Shown: positions 23,411-32,691 of the stretch, piece by piece
How the letters are laid out: each line of letters opens with the position of its first letter
How positions within the stretch are numbered: position 1 is the first letter of the stretch
Assembly: GCF_006715305.1 (NCBI RefSeq)
Contig: NZ_VFMY01000001.1
Span: 2,852,001 to 2,916,000 of the forward strand
Length of the DNA stretch: 64,000 bases
Direction: 5' to 3'
From: Arthrobacter sp. SLBN-100
Lineage (GTDB): Bacteria > Actinomycetota > Actinomycetes > Actinomycetales > Micrococcaceae
Notes under the pieces: generated by a model
What the model was told of the DNA's origin: nothing
Databases searched by the model: none
Seen by the model: the letters and a program-made list of their open reading frames with translations, nothing else
Program-made: the position numbers and the translations under genes

Positions 23411-25663
23411 CTAACCGAAGGTCAGCACCAGCGTGGGTGCTTTGCCGGCAACCTCCCTGGAGTTGAGGTCCAGGCCGTCGCTGCTGCTGGAGTCCAGACC
23501 AAGAGATAGCGGTTGGCCGAGCTCACCGGCCACGGCGCTGGCGGTCAGCGCAACAGTGTAGTTGGTGTTGGTGGCTGTCGGGCCGAGGGTTCCGATGATG
23601 CTGCTGCCCAACGGATAAGTGTTTCTGTTGTTGTACGTGATCCCGGTCTCGGTCCAAGCGTCATTGGCAACAAGCTTGATGTTCTGCTTCCCCGTGGACC
23701 CGCTCCCGGCGCTCCACAGCTGCAACGTCGCGCTCTGCAGCGTCTTGCCCGCGGGAGCAGCAGGCAGGTCGAACTTCAAGTACGTGAGCTCCACAGGGCT
23801 GAAGTCCACCCCCAAAAGTGTGCTTGTGCCAAGGGTTGTATCAGGCGTCGCGCTCGATACATAGGTGTCAGCGATGGCTGTGAGCGTAGCGGTCTCCGAT
23901 GTGCCGCCGCCGCTTGCAGTGGCAGCCGCGGTGAAACTCCAGGTCTTGTCCGCAGCCAACGCGTTACCGGCAACATCCTTCACCCCGCTGGACCCGCCCT
24001 TGATCGTGGCCGTGTAGGTCGTACCCGCTGCAAGATCCGCAGTTGGGTTCAACGTCGCCACCTTGGCCGTGCTGTCGGGCGTCACAGTTGCCGCCACCGT
24101 CCCCGTCGGCCCCGTCAACGTGAAGGTGCTCGACGAGATCGTCGACGTGTTCATCGGTTCCGAGAACGTCCCTGTCACATCCGCGCCCACCGCGACGCCA
24201 GTCGCAAGATTAGTCGGAGACGTACCTGTCACAGTCGGAGCCGTAGTGTCAGTAGTACTGCCACCACCAGCGGTCCCGCCGGTGCCGTCGTAGTAATGCC
24301 AGTACCGGCTTGTGGCGTTCACATCAGCGAGTACCAGCAGGCCGCTGTTGGCCGTGCTCGTCTTATTATTCAGGTTCTGCTTGGTCGACGTCACGTTGTG
24401 GACATACTGGTCGGCATCCACGATACGAGTCGTCTTCGCACTACTGAAGCTGATGTTGCTCAACGACGTGGACTTCTCGTAGATCGCACCTCCGGAGCTG
24501 GTGCAGACACCAGCGTTCGTCGTGCCGCTCGGCTTCGGATAGGTAGCGAAGGTACGGATCTTTTCCGCGGCCTCGTCGATGAGGACGATCACCCGGTTCG
24601 GGCACTCCGACACCGTCGCGATGGTGTGCGCCGACCAGGTCGTACCATTCAATGCCAACAGCTGGATCAGCGGCTGGGACGCCGACGTGAACGACGTCTT
24701 AATAGCAGCGAAAACCCCACCAGCCGAGGAGTCCAGCCACTTCAAATTCATATGGTCATCGCCGCTGCGTTGCCCCTTCACTGCCGCCACAGGTGCGGTC
24801 CAGGCGGTCTTCGACGAGTCCGTATCGACGTGGTAGCTCCAGTACATGCCGTCCGTGGAGTCACCAACCTGCCGGCTCCACATCACACCCATCTTCCCGT
24901 CGAACGCGATCAGAGCCGACGTGTCGTCCACGGACACGTTGCTCAACGACGCAGGATGCGCAAACGCGGTCCCCCAGGTCTTGCCATCCGTGGCAGTGAC
25001 GTTCAGATAGATTCGGTTCCCCTGCTGCCATGTGGCCCACACCCTGCCAGTCGAGTCCTTATCAATGGTCAGAACTTCAACTTTGGAGTTGTTGATCTGT
25101 GAAGAACCGAGCAGCGTGTATTTCTTGGTACCTGAGTCGTAGCTGTAACGCCGCATCGTCGTCGGGTAGTTCGCTTCAGCCGGCAGGCCGTCGTTGACGA
25201 ACCGATAGCTGGCCACATACAACGTGCTTCCGTCCCACAGCACATCATGATGGGTGCTTGCCCGCGACTCCGTCAGCACACCCGTATCGACCCACGAACT
25301 CGTGGCGGCGTTGAACCGGAAGATATGGAAATCCGAGCTGGCAGTGTCCCACAGGTTTCCCCACCAGGCCCCGTCGTTGAACCACAGCGCACTCGTGGCC
25401 CGCTTGGTACCCGTCGGTGTCCCCGTACCCGAATGAGACGGACCCTGTACTCCAACATCACCCGTAGCCGCTGACGCTGGAACTGGTACCACCACAGCAG
25501 CCAACCCAAGCAGCAGCGCAGTCAGGAGTGCATGGAGCCGAAGCTTCGGCCACCCGCGTGGACGAGGACCAGCTGAGCGATCAACCCCCCGCCTCACGAA
25601 AAGCCAGGAACTCCTCGGACCTCTATCACACTCGCCATCGTATAAAAACGGATGATTTAGCAA
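23411..25663 (-). CDS. Secreted multidomain protein with Big_5 and DNRLRE domains
   Basis: 750 aa. A long N terminus leads to a signal peptide (LLTALLLGLAAVVVPVPASA). Then comes a region of about 400 residues with beta-propeller-like repeats (STLYVASYRF, MYWSYHVD), an Ig-like Big_5 domain (DTTAPTVTGTSPTNLATG...), and a C-terminal DNRLRE domain (ADTYVSSATPDTTLGTSTLL ... TYLKFDLPA ... WTETGITYNNR). DNRLRE domains are often carbohydrate- or surface-associated; the role here is unknown. The start is TTG 25663 with GGGGAG 5 nt upstream; GTG 25594 is an alternative. By eye the gene is less GC-rich than its neighbours and has more Thr/Ser. Confidence 0.8.
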   Translation of the reverse strand: MLNHPFLYDGECDRGPRSSWLFVRRGVDRSAGPRPRGWPKLRLHALLTALLLGLAAVVVPVPASAATGDVGVQGPSHSGTGTPTGTKRATSALWFNDGAWWGNLWDTASSDFHIFRFNAATSSWVDTGVLTESRASTHHDVLWDGSTLYVASYRFVNDGLPAEANYPTTMRRYSYDSGTKKYTLLGSSQINNSKVEVLTIDKDSTGRVWATWQQGNRIYLNVTATDGKTWGTAFAHPASLSNVSVDDTSALIAFDGKMGVMWSRQVGDSTDGMYWSYHVDTDSSKTAWTAPVAAVKGQRSGDDHMNLKWLDSSAGGVFAAIKTSFTSASQPLIQLLALNGTTWSAHTIATVSECPNRVIVLIDEAAEKIRTFATYPKPSGTTNAGVCTSSGGAIYEKSTSLSNISFSSAKTTRIVDADQYVHNVTSTKQNLNNKTSTANSGLLVLADVNATSRYWHYYDGTGGTAGGGSTTDTTAPTVTGTSPTNLATGVAVGADVTGTFSEPMNTSTISSSTFTLTGPTGTVAATVTPDSTAKVATLNPTADLAAGTTYTATIKGGSSGVKDVAGNALAADKTWSFTAAATASGGGTSETATLTAIADTYVSSATPDTTLGTSTLLGVDFSPVELTYLKFDLPAAPAGKTLQSATLQLWSAGSGSTGKQNIKLVANDAWTETGITYNNRNTYPLGSSIIGTLGPTATNTNYTVALTASAVAGELGQPLSLGLDSSSSDGLDLNSREVAGKAPTLVLTFG

Positions 25664-25778
25664 CTTTACTCCCCGGATTTGAACGTCAGAGCCACTGCCC
25701 AGTTCGTTCAGTGTCAGTGGCTAGGGGATCAAAGACAATCCCCGTAACCCCCCCATTTGTGATGCCCCTGAACCCCCA

Positions 25779-26405
25779 TCAGCCGTTCCCGGAGATGCCG
25801 GCCAGCAGCTGCTCGAAGGGCAGGGACTCCATGGGAGAGGGTTTCCGACCCGGCTGGGGTCCTTCCAGCAGCCGCGTGAGCTCCCCGGCAGCGCGGTCGA
25901 TCCGGCCGGCAAGCGAGGAACCGCCATCTTCAGCGGTTCCCCAGTCCTGTGGTCCGGCGAAGACACCGGTAGCAGCCGTCCGGGTGCGCAGGTAGCTGAA
26001 CAGCGGGCGCATGGCATAGTCGAGGATCATCTGGTGGCGATCCGTGCCGCCGGTGGCCCCGAGAAGGACCGCTTTCCCGTCCAGGGATTTGGGGTCCAGG
26101 ACGTCGATAAAGGACTTGAACAGGCCGCTGTAAGACGCGCTGAACACCGGGCTCACGGCGATGATGCCATCGGATGCTTCAACGCCGGCAATCACGTCTG
26201 CCAGCCGGGGACCGGCGTAACCGGTCACGAAGTTGTTGGCGATGTCCACGGCGAGGTCCCGGAGCTCGACGATGTCGACGGTCACGCCGTAACCTGCCGC
26301 ACGGAGCTGCCGCTCAGCTGACGCTGCAAGCTGGTCAGCCAACAGGCGGCTGGACGACGGTACGCCAAGTCCGGCTGAAAGGACTGTGATGCGGCGGGTT
26401 TCCAT
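25779..26405 (-). CDS. NADPH-dependent FMN reductase family protein (CE1759-like)
   Basis: 208 aa flavodoxin-like fold. It starts ITVLSAGLGVPSSSRLLADQLA; the phosphate loop is SAGLGVPSSSR. Further text is GIIAVSPVFSASYSGLFKSFID, DVLDPKSLDGKAVLLGATGG and DYAMRPLFSYLRT. This is typical of NAD(P)H-dependent FMN reductases, some of which supply FMNH2 to monooxygenases. AGGAG precedes ATG 26405. The 20-bp palindrome at 26437-26456 lies 31 nt upstream, probably in its promoter. Confidence 0.88.
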   Translation of the reverse strand: METRRITVLSAGLGVPSSSRLLADQLAASAERQLRAAGYGVTVDIVELRDLAVDIANNFVTGYAGPRLADVIAGVEASDGIIAVSPVFSASYSGLFKSFIDVLDPKSLDGKAVLLGATGGTDRHQMILDYAMRPLFSYLRTRTAATGVFAGPQDWGTAEDGGSSLAGRIDRAAGELTRLLEGPQPGRKPSPMESLPFEQLLAGISGNG

Positions 26406-26436
26406 GGCATTTCTCCTATTGCTCGTTCATTGCACC

Positions 26437-26456
26437 GTATATGCATATGCATATAC
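26437..26456. promoter_or_regulatory. 20-bp alternating AT-rich perfect palindrome
   Basis: GTATATGCATATGCATATAC is a perfect palindrome of alternating purine and pyrimidine. It is the most AT-rich spot of the neighbourhood and sits between the phzF-like stop (26541) and the FMN reductase start (26405). It is a good operator candidate for a homodimeric regulator. Confidence 0.6.
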
Positions 26457-26540
26457 ATCTACCTTCTAAACAGGGCAAGGTGCCGCAGTATTCCCGGCCC
26501 GCTTTCGTACAGGAGTAGGGCAGTTCTTACACCTGCGCCG

Positions 26541-27392
26541 TTACACCTGCACCAGGCCGCGGATACAGGTAGTGGAGTGTCCGCCGACCCAGATGTCGCC
26601 CTCGTCAGCCGTAACATGGATCTGGCCTGCCCGGCCCAGAGCCGTTCCCTGGGCAGCCACATACTCCCGGGGAGCCCGGCTGCTGCCGATCAGCCACTGT
26701 GCAGCTCCGGCGTTGAAACTGCCGGTCACGGGGTCTTCCATCATCGCGTCACCTGGGATGAAGGTGCGAACCTCGAAGTCGGCGTCTGCGCCTGGTTCGT
26801 GCGGGCCGATGACACCCACCTTCAGCCCGCCCATTGCCATCAAGTCGGGCTGGACGGCCAGCACTTGCTCGGCGGATTCCAGCAGCACGCCAATCCATTC
26901 AGGCCCGTTGACCAGCCAGCAAGCATCCACGATGCCGGATACGGGAATCCGCAGGCCGGCGGCCAGCTGGCGGAGTACAAGGGCATCGACCGGACCGAAG
27001 CGGGTGAGCGGCGGCGCAGCGAAAGCCAGCCGCCCGCCGTCGTGCTTCACCCTGACCAAACCGGCGGCACATTCCTGCACGACAAATCCGTCGGATTTCG
27101 GCACTCCCCCGGATTCCAGCCAGGTGTGGGCCGAGCCGAGGGTCGGGTGCCCGGCAAACGGGAACTCCTCGCTGCCAGTGAAGATCCGCACCCGGTAATC
27201 GGCGCGGGGATCTGTCGGGGGAAGCAGGAATGTCGTCTCGGACAGGTTGGTCCAGTTGGCAAACTGCTGCATCTGTTCGGCCGTCAGGCCCTCGACGTCA
27301 AGGACGACGGCCAGTGGGTTGCCGCGATAGGGCTCGGGCGAGAAGACGTCGACTTGATGGAAGAGGCGGCTGCGCGGAGATGGTGAAGTCAC
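26541..27392 (-). CDS. PhzF family isomerase/epimerase-like protein
   Basis: 283 aa, two-domain PhzF/diaminopimelate-epimerase-like fold. Family text: FHQVDVFSPEPYRGNPLAVVLD, ANWTNLSETTFLLPP (with the catalytic Glu of PhzF), IFTGSEEFPFAGHPTLGSAH, and in the second half RTFIPGDAMMEDPVTGSFNAGAAQWL. PhzF isomerises a dihydro-hydroxyanthranilate in phenazine synthesis, but most members have unknown substrates and no phenazine genes are here. The start is GTG 27392 with TAGCCT 6 nt upstream and no Shine-Dalgarno. Confidence 0.9.
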   Translation of the reverse strand: MTSPSPRSRLFHQVDVFSPEPYRGNPLAVVLDVEGLTAEQMQQFANWTNLSETTFLLPPTDPRADYRVRIFTGSEEFPFAGHPTLGSAHTWLESGGVPKSDGFVVQECAAGLVRVKHDGGRLAFAAPPLTRFGPVDALVLRQLAAGLRIPVSGIVDACWLVNGPEWIGVLLESAEQVLAVQPDLMAMGGLKVGVIGPHEPGADADFEVRTFIPGDAMMEDPVTGSFNAGAAQWLIGSSRAPREYVAAQGTALGRAGQIHVTADEGDIWVGGHSTTCIRGLVQV

Positions 27393-27398
27393 CGGTGC

Positions 27399-27404
27399 AG
27401 GCTA
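27399..27404 (-). promoter_or_regulatory. -10 box of a leaderless promoter (PhzF gene)
   Basis: TAGCCT on the minus strand lies 6 nt before GTG 27392; no Shine-Dalgarno is present. Confidence 0.45.
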
Positions 27405-27494
27405 TCACCGGTGCTGGGATGACTGACCCGGGCGGGCTACGAGCGCGTATGGCGGAACTGGGCAGTTTCTGACCCGGTGTGGTCCGCTAAAACG

Positions 27495-27532
27495 AAAGAC
27501 CCCCGCCGCCGGAATCCGGCAACGGGGGTCTT
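27495..27532 (-). terminator. Terminator of the rpsF-ssb-rpsR-rplI transcript
   Basis: Read on the minus strand, AAGACCCCCG...CGGGGGTCTT (27496-27505 with 27523-27532) forms a 10-bp stem with a nested GCCGG/CCGGC hairpin. It is followed by a T-rich tail and lies 31 nt after the rplI stop. Confidence 0.85.
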
Positions 27533-27563
27533 CGTGCAGTTCAGGAACGGGTAGCCGTAAAGA

Positions 27564-28016
27564 CTACTTGCCTGCCACTACGTCGAGTTCGATCACAGCA
27601 GCAACGTCGTTGTGCAGACGGACGTTGGCCTGGTAGGAACCAACCGACTTGATGTGCGCCGGCAGTTCAACCTTGCGCTTGTCGATGCGGCCAAGGCCTG
27701 CGGCCTCAACAGCGTCAGCAACGTCGCCCTGCTTGACGGTGCCGAACAGGCGTCCGGTCTCGCCAGCCTTGACAACGAGCTTGACCGGCTTGGCGGAGAG
27801 TGCAGCGGCCTGCTTCTGAGCGTCTTCCAGGGAAGCGTGCTCGCGAGCGGCACGGGCAGTCTTGATGGACTCAACCTGCTTCTCGCCACCCTTCGACCAG
27901 GTCAGGGCGAAGTTGCGGGGGAGCAGGTAGTTACGTGCGTAACCGTCCTTGACCTCAACAACGTCGCCAGCAGCACCGAGACCGGTTACTTCGTGGGTCA
28001 GAATGAGCTTTGCCAT
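27564..28016 (-). CDS. rplI: 50S ribosomal protein L9
   Basis: 150 aa, full length. The N-terminal rRNA-binding domain is [38 protein letters not shown], then a long helix ([17 protein letters not shown]). The C-terminal domain includes [23 protein letters not shown] and ends [16 protein letters not shown]. L9 binds 23S rRNA near L1. It is the last gene of the rpsF-ssb-rpsR-rplI operon. Confidence 0.97.
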   Translation of the reverse strand: MAKLILTHEVTGLGAAGDVVEVKDGYARNYLLPRNFALTWSKGGEKQVESIKTARAAREHASLEDAQKQAAALSAKPVKLVVKAGETGRLFGTVKQGDVADAVEAAGLGRIDKRKVELPAHIKSVGSYQANVRLHNDVAAVIELDVVAGK

Positions 28017-28033
28017 TTTAGTTAATCCCTTCC

Positions 28034-28273
28034 TTAGCCGCGGCCAGCGCCGGAGTAAGGCAGCAGGGCAACTTCGCGGGCGTTCTTGATTGCCTGTGCG
28101 ATCTTGCGCTGTTCCTGCACCGTGACGCCAGTGACGCGACGGGCGCGGATCTTGCCGCGGTCGGAGATGAACTTGCGCAGCAATGCTACGTCCTTGTAGT
28201 CGATGACAGTGATGTCAGCGGCCTTCAAGGGGTTGGACTTTGGTTTGGGCTTACGGAGTTCAGCCTTAGCCAT
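28034..28273 (-). CDS. rpsR: 30S ribosomal protein S18 (cysteine-free form)
   Basis: 79 aa. The S18 core is [31 protein letters not shown] with [20 protein letters not shown]. The N terminus ([22 protein letters not shown]) lacks the cysteines seen in zinc-binding S18 versions, so this is a zinc-independent form. It sits in the canonical ssb-rpsR-rplI operon and is therefore probably the main copy, not a Zur-regulated spare. S18 pairs with S6 on the 30S platform. Confidence 0.96.
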   Translation of the reverse strand: MAKAELRKPKPKSNPLKAADITVIDYKDVALLRKFISDRGKIRARRVTGVTVQEQRKIAQAIKNAREVALLPYSGAGRG

Positions 28274-28400
28274 CGTGGAGCTCCTATTCTAGGGAGCCCG
28301 TGGATATTGATCCACGGGATGGTGGTGGTCCGACGGCGGCTTCCGCCCTGGTGCCGTATGGCGCTTTGGGCGGGTCCCGGCGTCGGGCCCTTATTGGTTG

Positions 28401-28979
28401 TTAGAAGGGAGGTTCGGAATCGGGGCCGTTGCCCCAGCCGCCCGCATTGGAGACACCGGGCGTAGCCCAGGGGTCGTCCTGTGCAGCCTGCTGGTTGCCG
28501 CCGCCCCAGCCTCCGCCGGAGTTGCCGCCCTGGTTTCCACCAGAGTTGCCGCCGCCGAAGCCACCGCCGCTGTTGCCGCCGCCAAAGCCGCCCTGTCCAC
28601 CCTGGCCGCCGGAGCGCTGGGTGCGGTTGACCTTGGCATTGGCGTAGCGCAGGCTCGGGCCGATTTCGTCGACCTCAAGCTCGATAACGGTGCGCTTTTC
28701 GCCTTCTTTGGTTTCGTAGGAACGGCTCTTCAGGCGCCCGGTAACGATCACGCGCATGCCCTTAGTGAGGGACTCGGCGACGTTCTCGGCCGCTTCACGC
28801 CACACAGCGGCGCGGAGGAACAGGGTTTCCCCGTCCTTCCACTCGTTGGACTGGCGATCAAAGGTGCGGGGGGTGGAAGCGATGGTGAAGTTCGCTACTG
28901 CCGAACCGGACGGTGTGAACCGCAATTCCGGGTCATTGGTGAGGTTACCGATGACCGTAATGGTGGTCTCGCCTGCCAT
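28401..28979 (-). CDS. ssb: Single-stranded DNA-binding protein
   Basis: 192 aa. The OB-fold is in residues about 1-115 ([51 protein letters not shown]). A long Gly/Asn/Gln-rich linker follows, then the acidic tip DSEPPF, which recruits replication and repair partners. It protects single-stranded DNA in the cytoplasm. The gene is in the rpsF-rplI operon. Confidence 0.97.
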   Translation of the reverse strand: MAGETTITVIGNLTNDPELRFTPSGSAVANFTIASTPRTFDRQSNEWKDGETLFLRAAVWREAAENVAESLTKGMRVIVTGRLKSRSYETKEGEKRTVIELEVDEIGPSLRYANAKVNRTQRSGGQGGQGGFGGGNSGGGFGGGNSGGNQGGNSGGGWGGGNQQAAQDDPWATPGVSNAGGWGNGPDSEPPF

Positions 28980-29053
28980 CTACTGCCTCCTTGTTCGATC
29001 CTGGGTGAAGAGTTCGTTGCCTGCGGGGTAAAGAATGAGAACTGGTGCTGAAA

Positions 29054-29359
29054 TTACTCAGCAACAACCTTCTGCTCTTCGGGGCGGGTGATCTTGGTGC
29101 GCATGATGGTCTCGTTAAGAGACAGCTGGCGGTCAAGTTCCTTGGCGGTTTCCGGCTTGGCGGTGAAGTTCACCACGGCGTAGATACCTTCGGACTTCTT
29201 CTTGATCTCGTAAGCCAGCCGGCGACGGCCCCAGATGTCAACCTTTTCGATGGTTCCACCATCGTTGGTGATGACGTTCAGGAACTTCTGAAGCGACGGC
29301 TCAACGGTACGCTCTTCGACCTCGGGGTCGATGATTACCATCAATTCGTAAGGACGCAT
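29054..29359 (-). CDS. rpsF: 30S ribosomal protein S6
   Basis: 101 aa from ATG 29359: [48 protein letters not shown], and [18 protein letters not shown]. The upstream in-frame GTG is inside the ribosome-binding site, so ATG 29359 is preferred. S6 heterodimerises with S18, and the S6:S18 complex is a known autoregulator of such operons. The leader carries a hairpin that can hide the ribosome-binding site (listed separately). Confidence 0.96.
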   Translation of the reverse strand: MRPYELMVIIDPEVEERTVEPSLQKFLNVITNDGGTIEKVDIWGRRRLAYEIKKKSEGIYAVVNFTAKPETAKELDRQLSLNETIMRTKITRPEEQKVVAE

Positions 29360-29369
29360 ATGTGAACCC

Positions 29370-29416
29370 ACCTCCTTTGGGCTAAGCGGTTACGGCATTT
29401 CCGTAACAGGAGGTTC
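29370..29416 (-). promoter_or_regulatory. rpsF leader hairpin sequestering the ribosome-binding site (S6:S18 motif candidate)
   Basis: On the minus strand, ACCTCCT (29408-29414 complement) can pair with AGGAGGT of the rpsF ribosome-binding site (29370-29376 complement). Inside, GTTACGG and CCGTAAC (29389-29395 with 29401-29407) form a 7-bp hairpin with a 5-nt loop. A CCG follows in the internal loop. S6:S18 leader motifs are known to present CCG in such a loop. Confidence 0.6.
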
Positions 29417-29419
29417 ATT

Positions 29420-29997
29420 TGCGATGCCATGCGAGGCCCTGCCGCCAGGAATGGAAGCAGGACGCAGCACAGACTTCACTATCTTAGTGCATTTGGACTG
29501 GATAGGCGATTCGTCTTGACTCCAAGGCTATGCCCGTGGTTGTGCAGGCGGCAGAACAAAACGGGCTATGTGGAAAACCGCCGGCACGGCAGGCGGCTCA
29601 AGCTGAGGCTTCCATGCCTGCGGTAATATCCTGGCTTGCCCCGTGTCGGGGTCCGGTTTCCGCAGCCCGGACGCCGCAGCAAAACAATGGTGCTGTGCAT
29701 CGGCACAAAAATGCAGTCGACCGGTTCCTGCGCTATTCCACCTTGCAGGCGCTCCATGAGTCAGCTGATTTCTCTCAAGCATCGAGAAAATCTTGATGAA
29801 ATCCAGCGCCTAAGCGGTGGCGCGGTGCAATGACGTGCCGTTATATTGACTCCACGGCTGGGTACCGTGCTGAACGTGACGAGCGGACAGCGGGCTGGAC
29901 CACCGGGCATGCCAAATGACCGGATGGTGCAGTGCAACAGTGCTTGAACTGATGACGCAAAGAAAAGTGGTCTCCTTCTTCGACGGATGGGGACCTC
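29420..29997. other. Intergenic region between rpsF and the LAL regulator gene
   Basis: About 580 bp with no credible gene, tRNA or strong repeat. It must contain the divergent promoters of the rpsF operon and of the regulator gene, but I could not define either with confidence. TAAGAT on the minus strand near 29480-29487 is a possible rpsF -10 element. Confidence 0.5.
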
Positions 29998-32691
29998 ATG
30001 TCATTGATAGGCAGAAGCAAGGAACTGGACAGGATCCTTTCTGTGATCCGGGGCCCCAAGGACGCGGCTCTCACGGTCACTGGTCCCCACGGCATGGGAA
30101 AATCGGCCCTGTTATCCGAAATCCCGCGGCTCTCGGATTGCCGGACTGTCTTCCTTCGGGCCAGCGCCTCGGAATCGGACTGGCCGTTGTCCGGACTGAC
30201 TGCACTTTTGGACGGGATGGACGATCCGGTCCTCAACCGGATTGCCGATCAGCTCCTCCATGATGCTTCCGGTTCCCTGGATGTGCCTGCCGTTTCCATC
30301 ATGCTGCTCAACGGACTGCACCAGCGCTCATCCTCACGGACCGTCGTCGTGATCGACGATGCGGACCAACTGGACCCCAGCAGCCAGGCGGTCATCGGCT
30401 TCCTCGCCCGGCGCTTGACGGGAACCGACCTCGCCGTCTTCATCAGCATGCGCGAAGACTCAGCGGACAGCCCTTTCATGAGCCTGCCCGCCCTGCAACT
30501 GCATGCACTCAGCTACAACGACACCGTCCGTATGCTTGAAGCAATTCCAGCGCGGCAAACAGCGACGGCAGCCGTCCATGCAGTTGCCGCAGCCACCCAG
30601 GGCAACCCGCTCGCCGCCGTCGAACTTTATTCTCAACTACTGGACCGGCAGTCGGAGGGAAAGTACGCCCTTCCCGTTCCCCTGCCCTCCAAGGGCAGCT
30701 TCGAGGCTGGGTTCGCGGCGGCCGTCGCTGGGCTCACTCCGGCATCGCGGCAGGTCCTGGACTTGCTGTCACTGTCGTTCCGGAGCGACGTCGCAACCCT
30801 TGAGAAGGTCCACGGCGACGTTTGGAGCGGGGTTGACGAGCTCCTGGTCTTCGGGCTGGTCACCCGGTCAGGGCCGTACCTGGGCATCAGGGACCAGCTG
30901 CTCCGTGGCTACGTCTTCGCTGCCATGACGCCGGCCGTACGGACTGCCAGCCACCGTGCCCTGGCAGAGGCGGCCACCGACTCAGACCCCCACGCGCGCA
31001 GGTGGCATCTGAGCTTCACGGCATTGGAGCGGCAGACCCCGTTTGGCCTCCTCCGCTACGCCGTTAACCTCATCAGGGCAGGGGAAGTGTCCTTCGCCGT
31101 CGAGTATATCGAGCGGGCACTCACCATCAATCCGTGGGAAGCGGAGACAGCGGCGCGCCTCACTACTGTGGCGGAGCTGCTGTTCAACCGAGGAGAATTT
31201 GTCTACGCCAGGCGCTACCTGGACTGGGCCCGGCGGGTCACCCGCAACCCGGCCCTGATACTCCGGCTGACCGGTCTCTCCTTTGAAATCGAGTTCATGC
31301 AGGGCGCTGCAGTGCGGGCCAGGATGGTGCTGCGGCTGGTCAAGGAGTTTGGACAGCATGACCCGGCGTATTCGGCCAACCTGCTGGCCATCGGTGCGCT
31401 GCACTTCGCAGAACGCTGGGAGCTCAAGGACGCCGCCGCACTTCTGCGCCATGCAGAGGAATTCCGCGCCGCGGCTTCCTCCGAGTGCCTGGCTGTGGCG
31501 GAGCGGGCCAGGCTTCTTATCGAATCGATCGGCGGGAAATCCGAAAACCTCCGGCGCAAGAATGATTCCGTTGGAGAGGCCGGATTGGCTGGCCTGCTGG
31601 TGCACGGCCGCGCCCTGAGCTACGCCGAGCATCCCGGCCTCGCCCGGGAGGCCTTCGCCATGGTGCGGAACTCCGCAGAACCAAGCCAGGTCAACTGGCG
31701 GGAAACCGCCGCATTCCTCGCCGTGGACAACGAGATCCGCGCCGGCAACGTCCGGACTGCGGTGAAGCTCATCGAAGATCTCGAACTCCAGGAACCGGAG
31801 ATGAAATACCACCGCGGGATGCGGTGCGTCTTCCGCGTGTGGCGGGCGCACGCCCTGGGTGATGAAGCATTGGCACGGGTATATGCAGCAGACGCCCAGC
31901 ACTTCTCGGGAGCGGAAAGCCACCACTCCATCACCGCCCAGCTCGCAGCCATCCAAGGCCACTTTGAACTGATGCGCGGCAACCTCGCGGAGTCGCTCGC
32001 CCAACTCTCACGTGCGGCCGAATTGGGTCTGGAGTTCGAGAACCCAACGCTGCTTCGGTGCGAGGGGGACCTCGTGGAGGCCCTGGTGCGGCTGGGCCGG
32101 CACCGGGAAGCCACCCAGGCGCTCTTCCGGCTGGAGAGCCGGTCCGTGGGGCTGCGGTCCCCCTGGCTCATGACGGCTGTTGCCCGGAGCCGGGCCATGT
32201 TGGCCGACGGGGATCAGTCACTCCAGCTTTTCAGTCAGGCACTGGAGGGCAGGAATGCCTACGATTCGCTGCTGGAACGAGCCAGGACCATGCTGTGCTA
32301 CGCAGAGCGGCTGGGCGCCGATGGCCGGGCACGGGAGGCCCGCGACGCGATGCTGCGGGCAAAAGTCATGTTCGATGAGGCTGGAGCCGATGCCTGGGCC
32401 CAGCGCGTGGATTCCCTGCTGCTGGACGAACGCGTGGAGCCTTCGCGTCCCAAAGGCAACCCGGCGATGCTGATGCTTGCCGACCATGAACGGTCGCTGG
32501 CGCAGATGGTGGCCCGCGGGATGCGTAATAAGGAAATCGCTGCCACCCTCTACGTGTCCGTCCGGACCGTCGAAGTGCGCCTTACTGCCATCTACCGCAA
32601 GCTCGGCGTGGAGTCACGCGCTCAACTCACCGCCCTTGCTGCCAGCAAGGACAGTACGGCCCGCGAACCGTACGTACTGCCCGTACTTTAG
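29998..32691 (+). CDS. LuxR-family regulator with N-terminal AAA ATPase (LAL type)
   Basis: 897 aa. The N-terminal P-loop ATPase has Walker A GPHGMGKS (about 30-37) and Walker B VVVIDDADQLD (about 116-126). A long TPR-like helical region follows, then a C-terminal LuxR/GerE helix-turn-helix (about 826-871: LADHERSLAQMVARGMRNKEIA ATLYVSVRTVEVRLTAIYRKLG). This is the plan of large ATP-dependent LuxR activators (MalT-like). It lies directly upstream of, and on the same strand as, the exopolysaccharide locus with 153 nt to its first gene. It is a likely activator of that locus; the inducer is unknown. Confidence 0.92.
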   Translation: MSLIGRSKELDRILSVIRGPKDAALTVTGPHGMGKSALLSEIPRLSDCRTVFLRASASESDWPLSGLTALLDGMDDPVLNRIADQLLHDASGSLDVPAVSIMLLNGLHQRSSSRTVVVIDDADQLDPSSQAVIGFLARRLTGTDLAVFISMREDSADSPFMSLPALQLHALSYNDTVRMLEAIPARQTATAAVHAVAAATQGNPLAAVELYSQLLDRQSEGKYALPVPLPSKGSFEAGFAAAVAGLTPASRQVLDLLSLSFRSDVATLEKVHGDVWSGVDELLVFGLVTRSGPYLGIRDQLLRGYVFAAMTPAVRTASHRALAEAATDSDPHARRWHLSFTALERQTPFGLLRYAVNLIRAGEVSFAVEYIERALTINPWEAETAARLTTVAELLFNRGEFVYARRYLDWARRVTRNPALILRLTGLSFEIEFMQGAAVRARMVLRLVKEFGQHDPAYSANLLAIGALHFAERWELKDAAALLRHAEEFRAAASSECLAVAERARLLIESIGGKSENLRRKNDSVGEAGLAGLLVHGRALSYAEHPGLAREAFAMVRNSAEPSQVNWRETAAFLAVDNEIRAGNVRTAVKLIEDLELQEPEMKYHRGMRCVFRVWRAHALGDEALARVYAADAQHFSGAESHHSITAQLAAIQGHFELMRGNLAESLAQLSRAAELGLEFENPTLLRCEGDLVEALVRLGRHREATQALFRLESRSVGLRSPWLMTAVARSRAMLADGDQSLQLFSQALEGRNAYDSLLERARTMLCYAERLGADGRAREARDAMLRAKVMFDEAGADAWAQRVDSLLLDERVEPSRPKGNPAMLMLADHERSLAQMVARGMRNKEIAATLYVSVRTVEVRLTAIYRKLGVESRAQLTALAASKDSTAREPYVLPVL

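Noticed and set aside
28034..28273. Zur-regulated alternative S18
   Set aside because: Although cysteine-free, the gene lies in the main rpsF-ssb-rpsR-rplI operon.
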